A DNA stretch of 62,986 nucleotides, taken from Sanguibacter hominis ATCC BAA-789. Its GTDB lineage: Bacteria; Actinomycetota; Actinomycetes; Actinomycetales; Cellulomonadaceae. The stretch covers positions 1-62,986 of the forward strand of contig NZ_JAAXOW010000006.1 of the NCBI RefSeq assembly GCF_012396185.1. Reading direction: 5' to 3'. The notes beneath the pieces were generated by a model. It saw nothing but the letters and a program-made list of their open reading frames with translations. It made no database searches and was not told the origin of the DNA. Positions 36,079 through 43,963 of the stretch are shown piece after piece. The translations under genes and the position numbers were made by a program. The number at the start of each line of letters is the position of its first letter. The stretch's first letter is position 1.

Positions 36079-36995
36079 ATGACTCAGCTGTCCCCTCGGT
36101 GGGTACCCCCCGACGCACGCGGCGGCGTCTTCACGGCCGCGCAAGCTCTGGCGGGCGGCGCCAGCGCCGGGGTGGTCCGCTACCGGCTGGGCGCGGGCAT
36201 GTGGGCCCGTGTGGTCGGAAGGGGGATCCGACTGGCCGACGACCCGCCGCATCGCCGCACCGACGCGTACGCGCGTGGCTGACCTGGCCGAGCGCCGTGC
36301 TCTGCCGCGAGTCGGCGTTGCGGTTTCACCTGCCGCGGCTCCCGGCGGAGCTGCGCGAGCGACCCGTGCACGTCTGGGTGTCACGCCCGATGCGCGAGGT
36401 CGGAGGCCTTGTACCGCACCGGTTCCGGCTTCCGGTGGACGACGTCGTGGACCGGGACGGAGGGCGTGTCACCACAGTCGAGCGCGCCGCTGTCGACACG
36501 CTCGCCGGGCTCGGCGCACACGACGCCAGACGTCTGATCGCGTGGTTGTTCACCCGGAACGTCCTCTCGAGGGAGCACCTGCTCGCTCGGCTCGAGACGC
36601 ACCCGAAGATGTGGGGCAACGTGCAGCTTCGGCGACTCGCGGAGCTGACCCGGGGCGGGGCGCTGAGTCCGGCGGAACAGATGCTCCATGAGATCTTGCG
36701 AGCCGCGGGGCTCACCGGGTGGCAACCCAACATGGCGGTCTTCGACGCGATGGGCGTGATCGGGTCGGTCGACGTGCTGTTCGACGCGGCGCGCGTCGCC
36801 ATCGAGGTCGACGGGCGTGCGTATCACGGCGTCGACCGGTTCCAGTCCGATCGTGAGCGGGACAACCGGCTCGTCGGTGCCGGCTACGTCGTCCTCCACT
36901 TCACCTGGGAGGACCTGCACAGTCGGTCCGATTATGTGATCCACCAGGTCCGCGCGGCCCTCAGCAGGAGCAAGAATGCGCAGTATCCGTTGTGA
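36079..36995 (+). pseudogene. DUF559 (Vsr-like endonuclease fold) protein gene, frameshifted
   Basis: The frame from ATG 36079 (GGAG just upstream) encodes an AbiEi-type N-terminal region (GGVFTAAQALAGGASAGVVR, RVVGRGIRLADDPPHRRTDAYARG) and stops at 36280-36282. The homologous continuation WLTWPSAVLCRESALRFHLP runs in another frame from 36276 to 36995, ending with the DUF559 domain: LSPAEQMLHEIL, GSVDVLFDAARVAIEVDGRAYH (Asp, Glu-Val-Asp core), FQSDRERDNRLVGAGYVVL, FTWEDL. A net gain of one base or loss of two (one CG of TACGCGCGTGG, 36268-36278) would restore about 305 residues. It could be a pseudogene, phase-variable, or a sequencing error. The last codons lie inside the downstream palindrome. 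Confidence 0.82.
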
Positions 36996-37018
36996 TCAGC
37001 AACAGATACTGCGCATTC
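36974..37018. repeat. 45-nt palindromic element, downstream copy
   Basis: Near-complete hairpin: arms of 15 bases (AGAATGCGCAGTATC at 36973-36987 with its complement at 37005-37019), then GTTG/CAAC, and a TGATCAG loop. It contains the last codons and the stop (TGA, 36993-36995) of the DUF559 frame, so it may also act as terminator. Outer nine bases match the copy at 35881-35925. Confidence 0.88.
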
Positions 37019-37070
37019 TCGGGAGCTCGGGAGCTCGGGATCCGGAACCCTGGGACCCGGGATCCTGGGG

Positions 37071-37646
37071 TCAGAGGTAGCGCAGCGGGTCGAACTCCTC
37101 GATCGGGATGATGCGCACGCGCGGGAGGAGCGTGTTGAACGCGTTGACGTCACCCTCGAGGTCGAAGAACTCGAGCCCGCGCTCGGCGAGCTCCGCCATG
37201 TGCGAGTTGACGAACTCGCGGAAGCACAGCAACGCCACGCGGCGCGTGCCGTCGAGCAGCGCGTCCACCTGCGGGATGAAGTCGCCGTCGTGGCTCGCGA
37301 GGATGACGTCCGCGTCGCGGGGGACGAGTGCCTCGAGGGTGCGCTGGATACCCATGTCGACGACCTTGAGGCCCGGACCGCCCGCGAGGGGGATCGGCCG
37401 GTAGCTCATCGCGAGCAGCGCCTGCACGAACGGCATCGGCATCTGGCCCGAGGTGGCGTTGAGGAAGAACAGTCCCTGGACCGGCTGGTCCCACACGCTC
37501 GCCGCGAAGTCGCTGATCCGGTCCCAGCGCGGCCGCTCGTCCGGGGTGGGCCGATGGCCCAGGACGTTGACGCCGAGAGTGGCGTCGATGTTCTCACCGT
37601 CGACGATGAGATAGGTCTTGCGTGGGGCCGAGCTCAGATCCGACAT
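37071..37646 (-). CDS. NYN-domain (PIN-like) protein
   Basis: 191 residues, a single NYN domain of the LabA/DUF88 type. Acidic metal-site residues are in YLIVDGENID (Asp and Glu near residues 16-18) and DADVILASHDGDFIPQVDAL (Asp pair). RRVALLCFREFVNSHMAEL follows, and the C-terminus is PIEEFDPLRYL. NYN proteins are predicted ribonucleases acting on RNA in turnover or processing; the substrate is unknown. The ATG at 37646 begins just before the fold. It stands alone, reading toward the DUF559 islet. Confidence 0.9.
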   Translation of the reverse strand: MSDLSSAPRKTYLIVDGENIDATLGVNVLGHRPTPDERPRWDRISDFAASVWDQPVQGLFFLNATSGQMPMPFVQALLAMSYRPIPLAGGPGLKVVDMGIQRTLEALVPRDADVILASHDGDFIPQVDALLDGTRRVALLCFREFVNSHMAELAERGLEFFDLEGDVNAFNTLLPRVRIIPIEEFDPLRYL

Positions 37647-37723
37647 GCTCCGATCCTAGTGGCCCTGGGCGTGCCGTCGGGCGGGCTGTGAGCGGGCGGT
37701 TTGCGCCGCAGAGCGCCGCCGCC

Positions 37724-37729
37724 TAGCGT
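37724..37729 (+). promoter_or_regulatory. -10-like box of a leaderless gene
   Basis: TAGCGT seven bases before the ATG at 37737, without a Shine-Dalgarno; same arrangement as several other genes in the window. Confidence 0.5.
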
Positions 37730-37736
37730 CGCTCCC

Positions 37737-38522
37737 ATGCCTGAAAGCCCTTCCACACAGGTGCGCCCGACGATCACGGTCGTCCAGAGCTGCGCGGACT
37801 CACCCCTCGGGGCGCTCGCCGCGCCGCTCGAGGAGCGCGCGCACGTGCGGATCGTGCGTCCGTTCGACGGCGACGCGATCCCGGACGCCCACGCGTGCGG
37901 CGCGGGTCTCGTCGTGCTCGGCGGGTCGACAGACGTGCTCGACGACGCGAACGCACCGTGGCTCCCGGCCATCCGCGCGCTGCTCGCCGACGCCGTCGCC
38001 ACGGACCTGCCCACGCTCGCGACAGGCCTCGGCGCCCAGCTGCTCACGGTCGCGTGCGGCGGCCGGGTCGCGCTCGACGCCCCGCCGGGGCTCGAGGCCG
38101 GCATCATCGAGGTCGCCTGGCGTCCTGAGGCCGCCGACGACCCGATGTTCGGCGAGCTCGCCCGCCGTGCCGGGGTCGACGACGGCGCGGGACCCGTCCG
38201 GCGCGGCGAGCCTACGCTCGTCGCGACGATGCACTCCGACGCGATCGTCGAGCTGCCTGCCGGCGCCACCTGGCTCGCGTCGTCGGCCATGTACCCGTTC
38301 CACGCATTCCGTCTCGGGGCTGCTGTCGCCGTGCAGTTCCGGCCCGAGGCTGACGCCGACCTCCTCGCGTCCTGGGCCCGTGCGGCGGGCCTCGACGCGA
38401 CCGCGATCGAGATGGACGCGATCGCCCAAGCTGAGCGTCTGAGCGACCTGACGTGCACGATCACCCGAACGTTCGTGGAACACGCCCCCGGAGTGTCGTC
38501 CGGGATGTCCACTGTTGTGTGA
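37737..38522 (+). CDS. Class I glutamine amidotransferase homologue lacking catalytic Cys and His
   Basis: 261 residues. The fold is clear by comparison with actinobacterial type 1 GATases: LVVLGGSTDVLDD (usual VVLGGPMSVYDD), TLATGLGAQLLTVACGG (usual GICLGAQLLA), MHSDAIVELPAGATWLASSAMYPFHAFRLG (shown as MHSDAIVELPAGA and LASSAMYPFHAFRLG), and VAVQFRPEADADLL (usual VQFHPE). The nucleophile Cys is Gly97 and the catalytic His is Arg202; Glu204 remains. It should therefore not hydrolyse glutamine, and is probably a binding or regulatory pseudo-enzyme. Leaderless-type ATG at 37737. Terminator follows. Confidence 0.85.
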   Translation: MPESPSTQVRPTITVVQSCADSPLGALAAPLEERAHVRIVRPFDGDAIPDAHACGAGLVVLGGSTDVLDDANAPWLPAIRALLADAVATDLPTLATGLGAQLLTVACGGRVALDAPPGLEAGIIEVAWRPEAADDPMFGELARRAGVDDGAGPVRRGEPTLVATMHSDAIVELPAGATWLASSAMYPFHAFRLGAAVAVQFRPEADADLLASWARAAGLDATAIEMDAIAQAERLSDLTCTITRTFVEHAPGVSSGMSTVV

Positions 38523-38577
38523 CACTTCTTCCGTTGCCTGCGGCGGCTGGCCCCCGACAGCCCGCCCGGTACGGCCG

Positions 38578-38612
38578 TGGCCCCGACGCGTCTGAAAGAC
38601 GTATCGGGGCCA
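38578..38612. terminator. Terminator between GATase homologue and pspA
   Basis: 16-base arms (38578-38593 with 38597-38612) pairing except one C-A mismatch and one G-T wobble, 3-base loop. Between convergent genes. Confidence 0.78.
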
Positions 38613-38634
38613 CGTTGCTCTGCGGGGCGCTTGC

Positions 38635-39399
38635 TCAGCCCTGCTCGGGCGCCTCGATCTGAGCGGCCTGGATCCCGCCGATCGCACCGCGGTTCTTGAG
38701 GGCTGCGAGACGCGCCTCGATCTCGATCTGACCGGCGTCGGCCTCGAGCTCGGCGAACTGCGAGTCGAGCGACGACGCCGCGAGCTCTGCGTGCCCCTGC
38801 GCGAGCGCCTCCTCGCGCCGCACCTTCTCCTCGAACCGCGAGAGCTCGCTCGTCGGGTCGAGCACGTTGATCGAGGAGATCGCGCCCTGGACGGCGTTCT
38901 GCGCTTGCGCCGACTTCTGGCGGGCGACGAGCTGGTCGCGACGGCTCTTGAGGTCGACGAGCTTGTCCTTCATGAGCGCGAGACCGCTCTTGAGCTTCTC
39001 GACCGTGTCGTTCTGCGCGGCGATCATCGGCTGAGCCTGCCTCGCCTCGGTCTCGGAGGCGATCTGCTTGGACAGCGCGACCTTGGCGAGGTTGTCGAAC
39101 TTGTCGGCCTCGACCGTGTTGCCCTGCGCGCGGAACTGGTCGGCGCGGCTCGAGGCGGCGAGCGCCTTGGTGCCCCAGTCGGCGGCTGCGGCGACGTCCT
39201 CCTGGTAGTCCTTCTCGGCGAGACGCAGGTTGCCGATCGTCTGCGCGACGGCCTGCTCGGCCTCGGCGATGTTGTTCGTGTAGTCGCGGATGAGCTGGTC
39301 GATCATCTTCTGGGGGTCCTCGGCCTTGTCGAGGAGCGCGTTGATGTTGGCCTTCGCCAGCTGGGTGACGCGTCCGAAGATGCTCTGCTTCTCAGCCAT
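38635..39399 (-). CDS. pspA: PspA/IM30 family membrane-stress protein
   Basis: 254 residues, almost entirely helical coiled coil. It starts with the amphipathic N-terminal helix (MAEKQSIFGRVTQLAKANINALLDKAEDP, seen as FGRVTQLAKANINALL) and the conserved MIDQLIRDYTNNI. Long heptad-rich helices follow to about residue 190, then an Ala/Glu/Ile tail. PspA binds stressed inner membrane and forms ESCRT-III-like assemblies. It lies 87 bases downstream of the TPM-domain gene on the same strand, so they are likely co-expressed for envelope maintenance. Confidence 0.93.
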   Translation of the reverse strand: MAEKQSIFGRVTQLAKANINALLDKAEDPQKMIDQLIRDYTNNIAEAEQAVAQTIGNLRLAEKDYQEDVAAAADWGTKALAASSRADQFRAQGNTVEADKFDNLAKVALSKQIASETEARQAQPMIAAQNDTVEKLKSGLALMKDKLVDLKSRRDQLVARQKSAQAQNAVQGAISSINVLDPTSELSRFEEKVRREEALAQGHAELAASSLDSQFAELEADAGQIEIEARLAALKNRGAIGGIQAAQIEAPEQG

Positions 39400-39486
39400 G
39401 GTGTCGCCTTCCTGATACGGGATGCTGCCGGTCTGTGCCTGATTGGTCTGTGGGGCCGGGGCCCGGGTGGATGCTCGCGCGCGTCG

Positions 39487-41505
39487 TCAGAAGCGGCCGC
39501 CGCCTCCGCTGAAGCCGCCGCCACCGCCGCCCCCGAAGCCGCCGCCCCCGAAGCCGCCGCCCCCGAAGCCGCCGCCGCGGTGCCCACCCCCGAGGATCTC
39601 GCCGAGGATGATGCCGCCCAGGAGGAGGCCGGCGTTGTTGTTGCCACCGCCTCCGAACGGGGTGTTCTGGTTGTTCTGCCAGCGGTCGACGTCCTGACGG
39701 GCCATCGTCTGTGCTTGCGTCGCGAGCTGCTGGGCGAGCTGCGCGGCCGCGAGGGCCTGCACCGGGTCCGAGGGGCGCAGCTGGTGTGCGTTGCCCAGGT
39801 GGCGGATCGCCTCGGAGAGCCGCGTGCGAGCCTCCGGCCCGACGGCGCCGCGTCGCGTCTCGATGAACTGGTTCGTCGCGCGGATCTGCGAGTCGACCTG
39901 CCCGAAGAGCGAGTCCAAGAGGGCATCGGCGCGACGGCGCTGCTCGTCCGCCTCCCGGTAGGTGGCCAGGACCTCGTCGATCTGCGCCTCGGCGTGGGTG
40001 AGCTCGGCGAGCGCGGCGAGCGGGTCGCCGCCAGACTGCGCGGAACGTCCCAGCGCCACGGCGTCGCGTGCACGCTCGACGGCCGAGCCCACCGCGGCGT
40101 CCTCCGGGGCGAGACGTGCGGCGTCGTCGAGGTCGGAGCTGATCGACGCGAGGGCCGCCTGGAGGCGCGGGCCAGCGCTCGCAAGGTCGTCGCCAGCCTG
40201 ATCGACGGCGTCGAGCAGGGCGGCGGCCTGGCCGATCGCCTGCTGCGCGCTGCGGGCGCGGACGACCGCCGTGGGCCGGTCGTCGCGAGCGAGGTCGCCG
40301 CGGGCGTTCGTGACGGACTCGGCAGCGCCAGCAAGGAGCGCCTCGACCTGGGCCGGGTTGGTGCTGATCGAGGCGAGCGCTGTGGCGGGGTAGCGGCGAC
40401 CGAGCTCGTCGAGCGCCGCACGTGCGGTCGTCAGCCGTGCCCGGACCTCGTCGCGCCGCTGGTCGAGCTCGTCGAGGAGCTGCGGTGCGCGCGCCTGCAT
40501 GTCGCGCAGCTCCTCGAACTCCGCCGTCTGCGCGTCGAGCGTCGTGGCGACCGTGCCGCAGAGGTTGATGATGTCGACGAGCATCGTGCGCTTGACGTTC
40601 TCGGGCTCCGGGATCTCGTCGTCGAGCTGCTGCTGGATCGCGAACGCACGCTGCGCCGTCGTGCGAGCCTCGGCGAGCGCCGCGGAGAACTTGTCGGTCG
40701 CCTGGAGCCCGAACTGCGCCTGTGCGAAAGCGAGCTCCTGCTCGGACGTCTTGACGGCGTCGTCCACCTGGACCAGTGCCGCGCCTGCGCGGCGCGCGAG
40801 CTCCTCCGTCGGCAGCGCCTCGAGGCCCTCGACCCGCGGGGCGGACTTCTTGGACCGCACGACTGCCCAGACGACGATCCCGACCAGCGCGAGCACGAAG
40901 AGGAACACGACGACGCCGAGGAAGCCGCCGGAGCTGGAGCCGTTGACGGCGTCCGCGGTGGCCTCGGCGAAAGCGACCGCGGCGCCCGACCAGTCATCGT
41001 CACCGAGCGGGCCGGCCACGGCCTTCTGGATCGCCGAGACGTCGGACTGGTCGAGCGGACCGTCGTTGGCGCGGCCCACGCCGTAGCTGCGTTCCTCGAC
41101 CGCGACCGCGAAGACGGCGTTCTGCGCGCCCATGTTGGACTCGCTCATGGTCGCGGCGGCCCACTCCTTGCCACTGCGCCCGTCGAACTCGTCCGTGAAG
41201 ACGACGAACGCCACGATGTCCGCCTCCTCGGCGAGCGTGTCGAGCGCTTCCTCGATCTTCGCCTCGTCGGCCACCGAGAGGACGTCCGCATTGTCCGTGA
41301 CGCGATCCTGCAGGTTGACGGGCGGCTCGGCGGGGATTGCCGTAGCAGTTGCAGCCGGTAGTCCGAGGAGCATCGTCAGGAGGGCGAGCAGCCCGGCGGT
41401 GGTCGCCGCCGCCAGCCGGCGCGAACGGCCGTGCCGCGCAGGCGCAGAGATGCGGCCGGTCCGCGAGGGCGCGGCGTGGTGGGAGCCTGGAGTCGTCGTC
41501 GTCAC
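39487..41505 (-). CDS. TPM-domain membrane protein with coiled coil and Gly-rich tail
   Basis: 672 residues. Signal peptide within the first 58 residues (LAAATTAGLLALLTMLLGLPAA); TPM (Psb32/Rossmann-like phosphatase-type) domain at about 62-185 starting VNLQDRVTDNADVLS; membrane segment about 193-217 (FLGVVVFLFVLALVGIVVWAVV); then about 390 residues of Ala/Leu/Glu-rich coiled coil on the cytoplasmic side; a hydrophobic patch (GLLLGGIILGEILGG) and a C-terminal run of GGGGF repeats encoded by three perfect 15-base DNA repeats (39524-39568). The pairing with pspA suggests an envelope-stress module. Function of the TPM domain here is unknown. Confidence 0.88.
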   Translation of the reverse strand: MTTTTPGSHHAAPSRTGRISAPARHGRSRRLAAATTAGLLALLTMLLGLPAATATAIPAEPPVNLQDRVTDNADVLSVADEAKIEEALDTLAEEADIVAFVVFTDEFDGRSGKEWAAATMSESNMGAQNAVFAVAVEERSYGVGRANDGPLDQSDVSAIQKAVAGPLGDDDWSGAAVAFAEATADAVNGSSSGGFLGVVVFLFVLALVGIVVWAVVRSKKSAPRVEGLEALPTEELARRAGAALVQVDDAVKTSEQELAFAQAQFGLQATDKFSAALAEARTTAQRAFAIQQQLDDEIPEPENVKRTMLVDIINLCGTVATTLDAQTAEFEELRDMQARAPQLLDELDQRRDEVRARLTTARAALDELGRRYPATALASISTNPAQVEALLAGAAESVTNARGDLARDDRPTAVVRARSAQQAIGQAAALLDAVDQAGDDLASAGPRLQAALASISSDLDDAARLAPEDAAVGSAVERARDAVALGRSAQSGGDPLAALAELTHAEAQIDEVLATYREADEQRRRADALLDSLFGQVDSQIRATNQFIETRRGAVGPEARTRLSEAIRHLGNAHQLRPSDPVQALAAAQLAQQLATQAQTMARQDVDRWQNNQNTPFGGGGNNNAGLLLGGIILGEILGGGHRGGGFGGGGFGGGGFGGGGGGGFSGGGGRF
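39524..39568. repeat. Three perfect 15-bp repeats in TPM gene
   Basis: CCGCCGCCCCCGAAG three times in tandem, encoding the Gly/Phe repeats at the end of the leftward TPM protein. In-frame copy-number change would alter tail length only. Confidence 0.9.
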
Positions 41506-41617
41506 CCCTCGATCATCGGGGTCGAGCGCGCAGGACGCAAAGAAAACGCAAAGCCACGGTGCACGCTCAGAGCGAAACCGCTCGCCGCCACGGTCACACG
41601 CGCGGCGTCAGTGCACG

Positions 41618-42232
41618 TCAGCGATGCGAAGGCTCGGTGGCCGACGACGGCGTCAGGACCGCAGCGATCGCCTCGACCGCAGGCGTGAGCTCCGCCCAGG
41701 AACGTGCGTAGAGGGCGTCGTCCCCGCGGTACGGGTCGATCACGTCATCCTCGGCTGCCCGCTCGGCGGGAAGGACCGCGCCAGGCGCCGTCCGGCTGGC
41801 CTGCGCACGCGCGATCAGCTCGACGACGCGTTCCGCAGGGTCGGCGGGCAGGCCCCCGAGGTCGGCGAGAGCGAGGAGCCGCGCGAGCTCGCGCAGCGTG
41901 AACGTGCGCCGCAACGCCGCCGGCTCGAGCCGCACGACCGCCGAGCGGTGCTTCCGCGTGAGCGCGAGCACGAGCGAGGCGTCACGGACCAGCTCACGGG
42001 TCAGCTGTTGGGCGACGAAGCCCCGCGTCGCGATCCCTGCTCCGTCGAGGAGGGTGGCCATCGGGGGGCTCACCGGCGCCCCGACGACCGCACCGACACC
42101 AGCGCTCGCCACGTCGACGTGCACCCCCAGACGGTCACGGAGCAGCAGCTCGACGGCGGGGGAGCGACAGATGTTGCCCGTGCACACGGCGAGAACGCCG
42201 GCGCGGCCCGGGCCGGAGGTGGACATGTCCAT
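41618..42232 (-). CDS. Low-molecular-weight protein-tyrosine phosphatase
   Basis: 204 residues. P-loop Cys17-x5-Arg23 in AVCTGNICRSPAVE, and the general-acid loop VIDPYRGDD (Asp-Pro) near residue 170. The region between is longer than in the 150-residue Wzb/PtpA core. Members dephosphorylate tyrosine kinases of capsule/exopolysaccharide assembly; the location directly after rmlD supports a polysaccharide role. Start is ATG 42232 or ATG 42226 two codons later. Arsenate reductase is an alternative for the fold, but the context and the intact DP loop favour phosphatase. Confidence 0.88.
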   Translation of the reverse strand: MDMSTSGPGRAGVLAVCTGNICRSPAVELLLRDRLGVHVDVASAGVGAVVGAPVSPPMATLLDGAGIATRGFVAQQLTRELVRDASLVLALTRKHRSAVVRLEPAALRRTFTLRELARLLALADLGGLPADPAERVVELIARAQASRTAPGAVLPAERAAEDDVIDPYRGDDALYARSWAELTPAVEAIAAVLTPSSATEPSHR

Positions 42233-42278
42233 AGTCTGTCTCACGTGACGGCAGGTCCGGCGGCGCAGGCAGCCCGGC

Positions 42279-43151
42279 TCAGGCGCCGAGCACCGCCGCT
42301 GCGAAGCCGTCCGACGCGCACGCCGCCGCCCAGCGCTCACGCCAGTCGCCGATGGGCGTGACGCCGACGCGCTCGAGCTCGTCGTGGCCGAGCACGGAGT
42401 ACGACGGTCGCGGCGCAGGGCGCACGAACGCGTCCGACGTCGTGCGGCCGACGATCGCCGGGTCCAGACCGGCCGACCCGACAGCAGCCTGAGCGAAGTC
42501 GAACCAGGAAGCGACGCCGCCGGACGTCGCGTGGAACGTCCCGCCAGGCACGTCCGCTGCGACGAGCCGCCAGACGAGGTCCGCGACGTCGCCCGTCCAT
42601 GTCGGTTGGCCGACCTGGTCGGTCACGACGCTCACGGCGCCGCGCTCGCGGGCGACCTTCACGATCGTGCGCGGGAAGCTGCCGCCGCCCGCCCCGTACA
42701 GCCACGCGGTGCGCAGCACGAGGTGCCGCCCCGCGGGGTCCTCGGCGCGCACCGCCCACTCGCCGGCTGCCTTCGTCCGTCCGTACGCCGAGCGTGGGGC
42801 GATCGGGGCGTCGGCGGCGTACGGCGTCGTCGCCTCGCCGTCGAACACGTAGTCGGTCGAGATCTGCACGAGGCGCGCTCCTGCCGCGGTCGCTGCCCGG
42901 GCGAGGTTGGCGGGGCCGACGGCGTTCGCCCCGAACGCGGCGCCCTCCTGCGTCTCGGCGTCGTCCACCGCGGTCCACGCCGCGCAGTTCACGACGACGT
43001 CGAAGCCCTCGACGGCTGACGTGCACGCGGCGGCGTCGGTGATGTCCAGGTCAGCCTGCGTGCTCACCGAGACGTCCTGGTCTGCGGCGCGCAGCCTCGC
43101 GACGACGTCCTGCCCGAGCATGCCCGCTCCACCCACGACCAACCAGCGCAC
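42279..43151 (-). CDS. rmlD: dTDP-4-dehydrorhamnose reductase
   Basis: SDR-type enzyme for the last step of dTDP-L-rhamnose synthesis, 290 residues. NAD(P) motif GGAGMLGQDV (7-16), DLDITDAAA, VVNCAAWTAVDDAE, STDYVFDG, catalytic Tyr-x3-Lys in YGRTKAAGE, and LRTAWLYG, all standard RmlD. It reads leftward into the tyrosine phosphatase gene 46 bases later, and is divergent from rmlC. With rmlC and rmlB here, only rmlA is missing from the window. Confidence 0.95.
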   Translation of the reverse strand: MRWLVVGGAGMLGQDVVARLRAADQDVSVSTQADLDITDAAACTSAVEGFDVVVNCAAWTAVDDAETQEGAAFGANAVGPANLARAATAAGARLVQISTDYVFDGEATTPYAADAPIAPRSAYGRTKAAGEWAVRAEDPAGRHLVLRTAWLYGAGGGSFPRTIVKVARERGAVSVVTDQVGQPTWTGDVADLVWRLVAADVPGGTFHATSGGVASWFDFAQAAVGSAGLDPAIVGRTTSDAFVRPAPRPSYSVLGHDELERVGVTPIGDWRERWAAACASDGFAAAVLGA

Positions 43152-43297
43152 GTTCCACCTCTGTCCTCGATGATGATTGCGACCATTGTGCCCCGCGGTG
43201 CGGAGCGCGCCCAGCGGGCGGCGGCGGGGCGGCCGATAGGGTTGCCCGGTACCGCCCAGCCGGCGCAGTGCCGGCCGACGACCGAGGAGAGACCCCG

Positions 43298-43921
43298 ATG
43301 GAGTACCGCGAGCTGAGCATCCCTGGCGCGTGGGAGATCACGCCGAAGCAGTTCGGCGATCCGCGCGGCGTGTTCCTCGAGTGGTTCAAGGACGCGCCGT
43401 TCGCGCAGGCGACCGGGCACTCGCTCGACCTCCGGCAGGCCAACATGTCGGTGTCCGCGGCAGGTGTGCTGCGCGGTATCCACTTTGCGGACGTCCCGCC
43501 CGGGCAGGCCAAGTACGTGACGTGCCCGAAGGGTGCGGTGCTCGACGTCGTCGTCGACATCCGTGTCGGGTCGCCGACGTTCGGGCAGTGGGACAGCGTG
43601 CTGCTCGACGACACCGACCGTCGCGCGATCTACCTCTCGGAGGGTCTGGGGCACGCGTTCCTCTCGCTCGAGGACGACTCGACCGTGGTGTACCTCTGCT
43701 CGACCGGGTACAACCCGGGCCACGAGCACGGCATCCACCCGCTCGACCCGGAGGTCGGCATCGACTGGCCGACGGTCGCGCGGGACGGCTCACCACTGAC
43801 CTACCAGCTCTCGGACAAGGACACGGCGGCGCCGAGCCTGGCCGAGGCCCGGGAGTCGGGTCTCCTGCCGACCGCCGAGGCGGTCGCGGCGTTCCTCGGA
43901 GGACTGCGCTCGCGCAGCTGA
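43298..43921 (+). CDS. rmlC: dTDP-4-dehydrorhamnose 3,5-epimerase
   Basis: Cupin-fold epimerase of dTDP-rhamnose synthesis, 207 residues. Key segments are FGDPRGVFLEWF, NMSVSAAGVLRGIHFAD (catalytic His in RGIHF), YVTCPKGAVLDVVVDIRVGSPTFGQW and EGLGHAFLSLEDDS, with a Tyr in VVYLCSTGYNPGHEHGI. ATG at 43298 follows GAGGAG. Divergent from rmlD, with 146 bases between them. Confidence 0.95.
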   Translation: MEYRELSIPGAWEITPKQFGDPRGVFLEWFKDAPFAQATGHSLDLRQANMSVSAAGVLRGIHFADVPPGQAKYVTCPKGAVLDVVVDIRVGSPTFGQWDSVLLDDTDRRAIYLSEGLGHAFLSLEDDSTVVYLCSTGYNPGHEHGIHPLDPEVGIDWPTVARDGSPLTYQLSDKDTAAPSLAEARESGLLPTAEAVAAFLGGLRSRS

Positions 43922-43963
43922 CGTCGGCAGGACCACGTCCTCGTCTGCCTCTACCCTTGGACC

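Noticed and set aside
38791-41361. 856-codon open frame antisense to pspA and the TPM gene
   Set aside because: Shadow of two well-supported genes; composition is Leu/Arg/Gly-rich without motifs.
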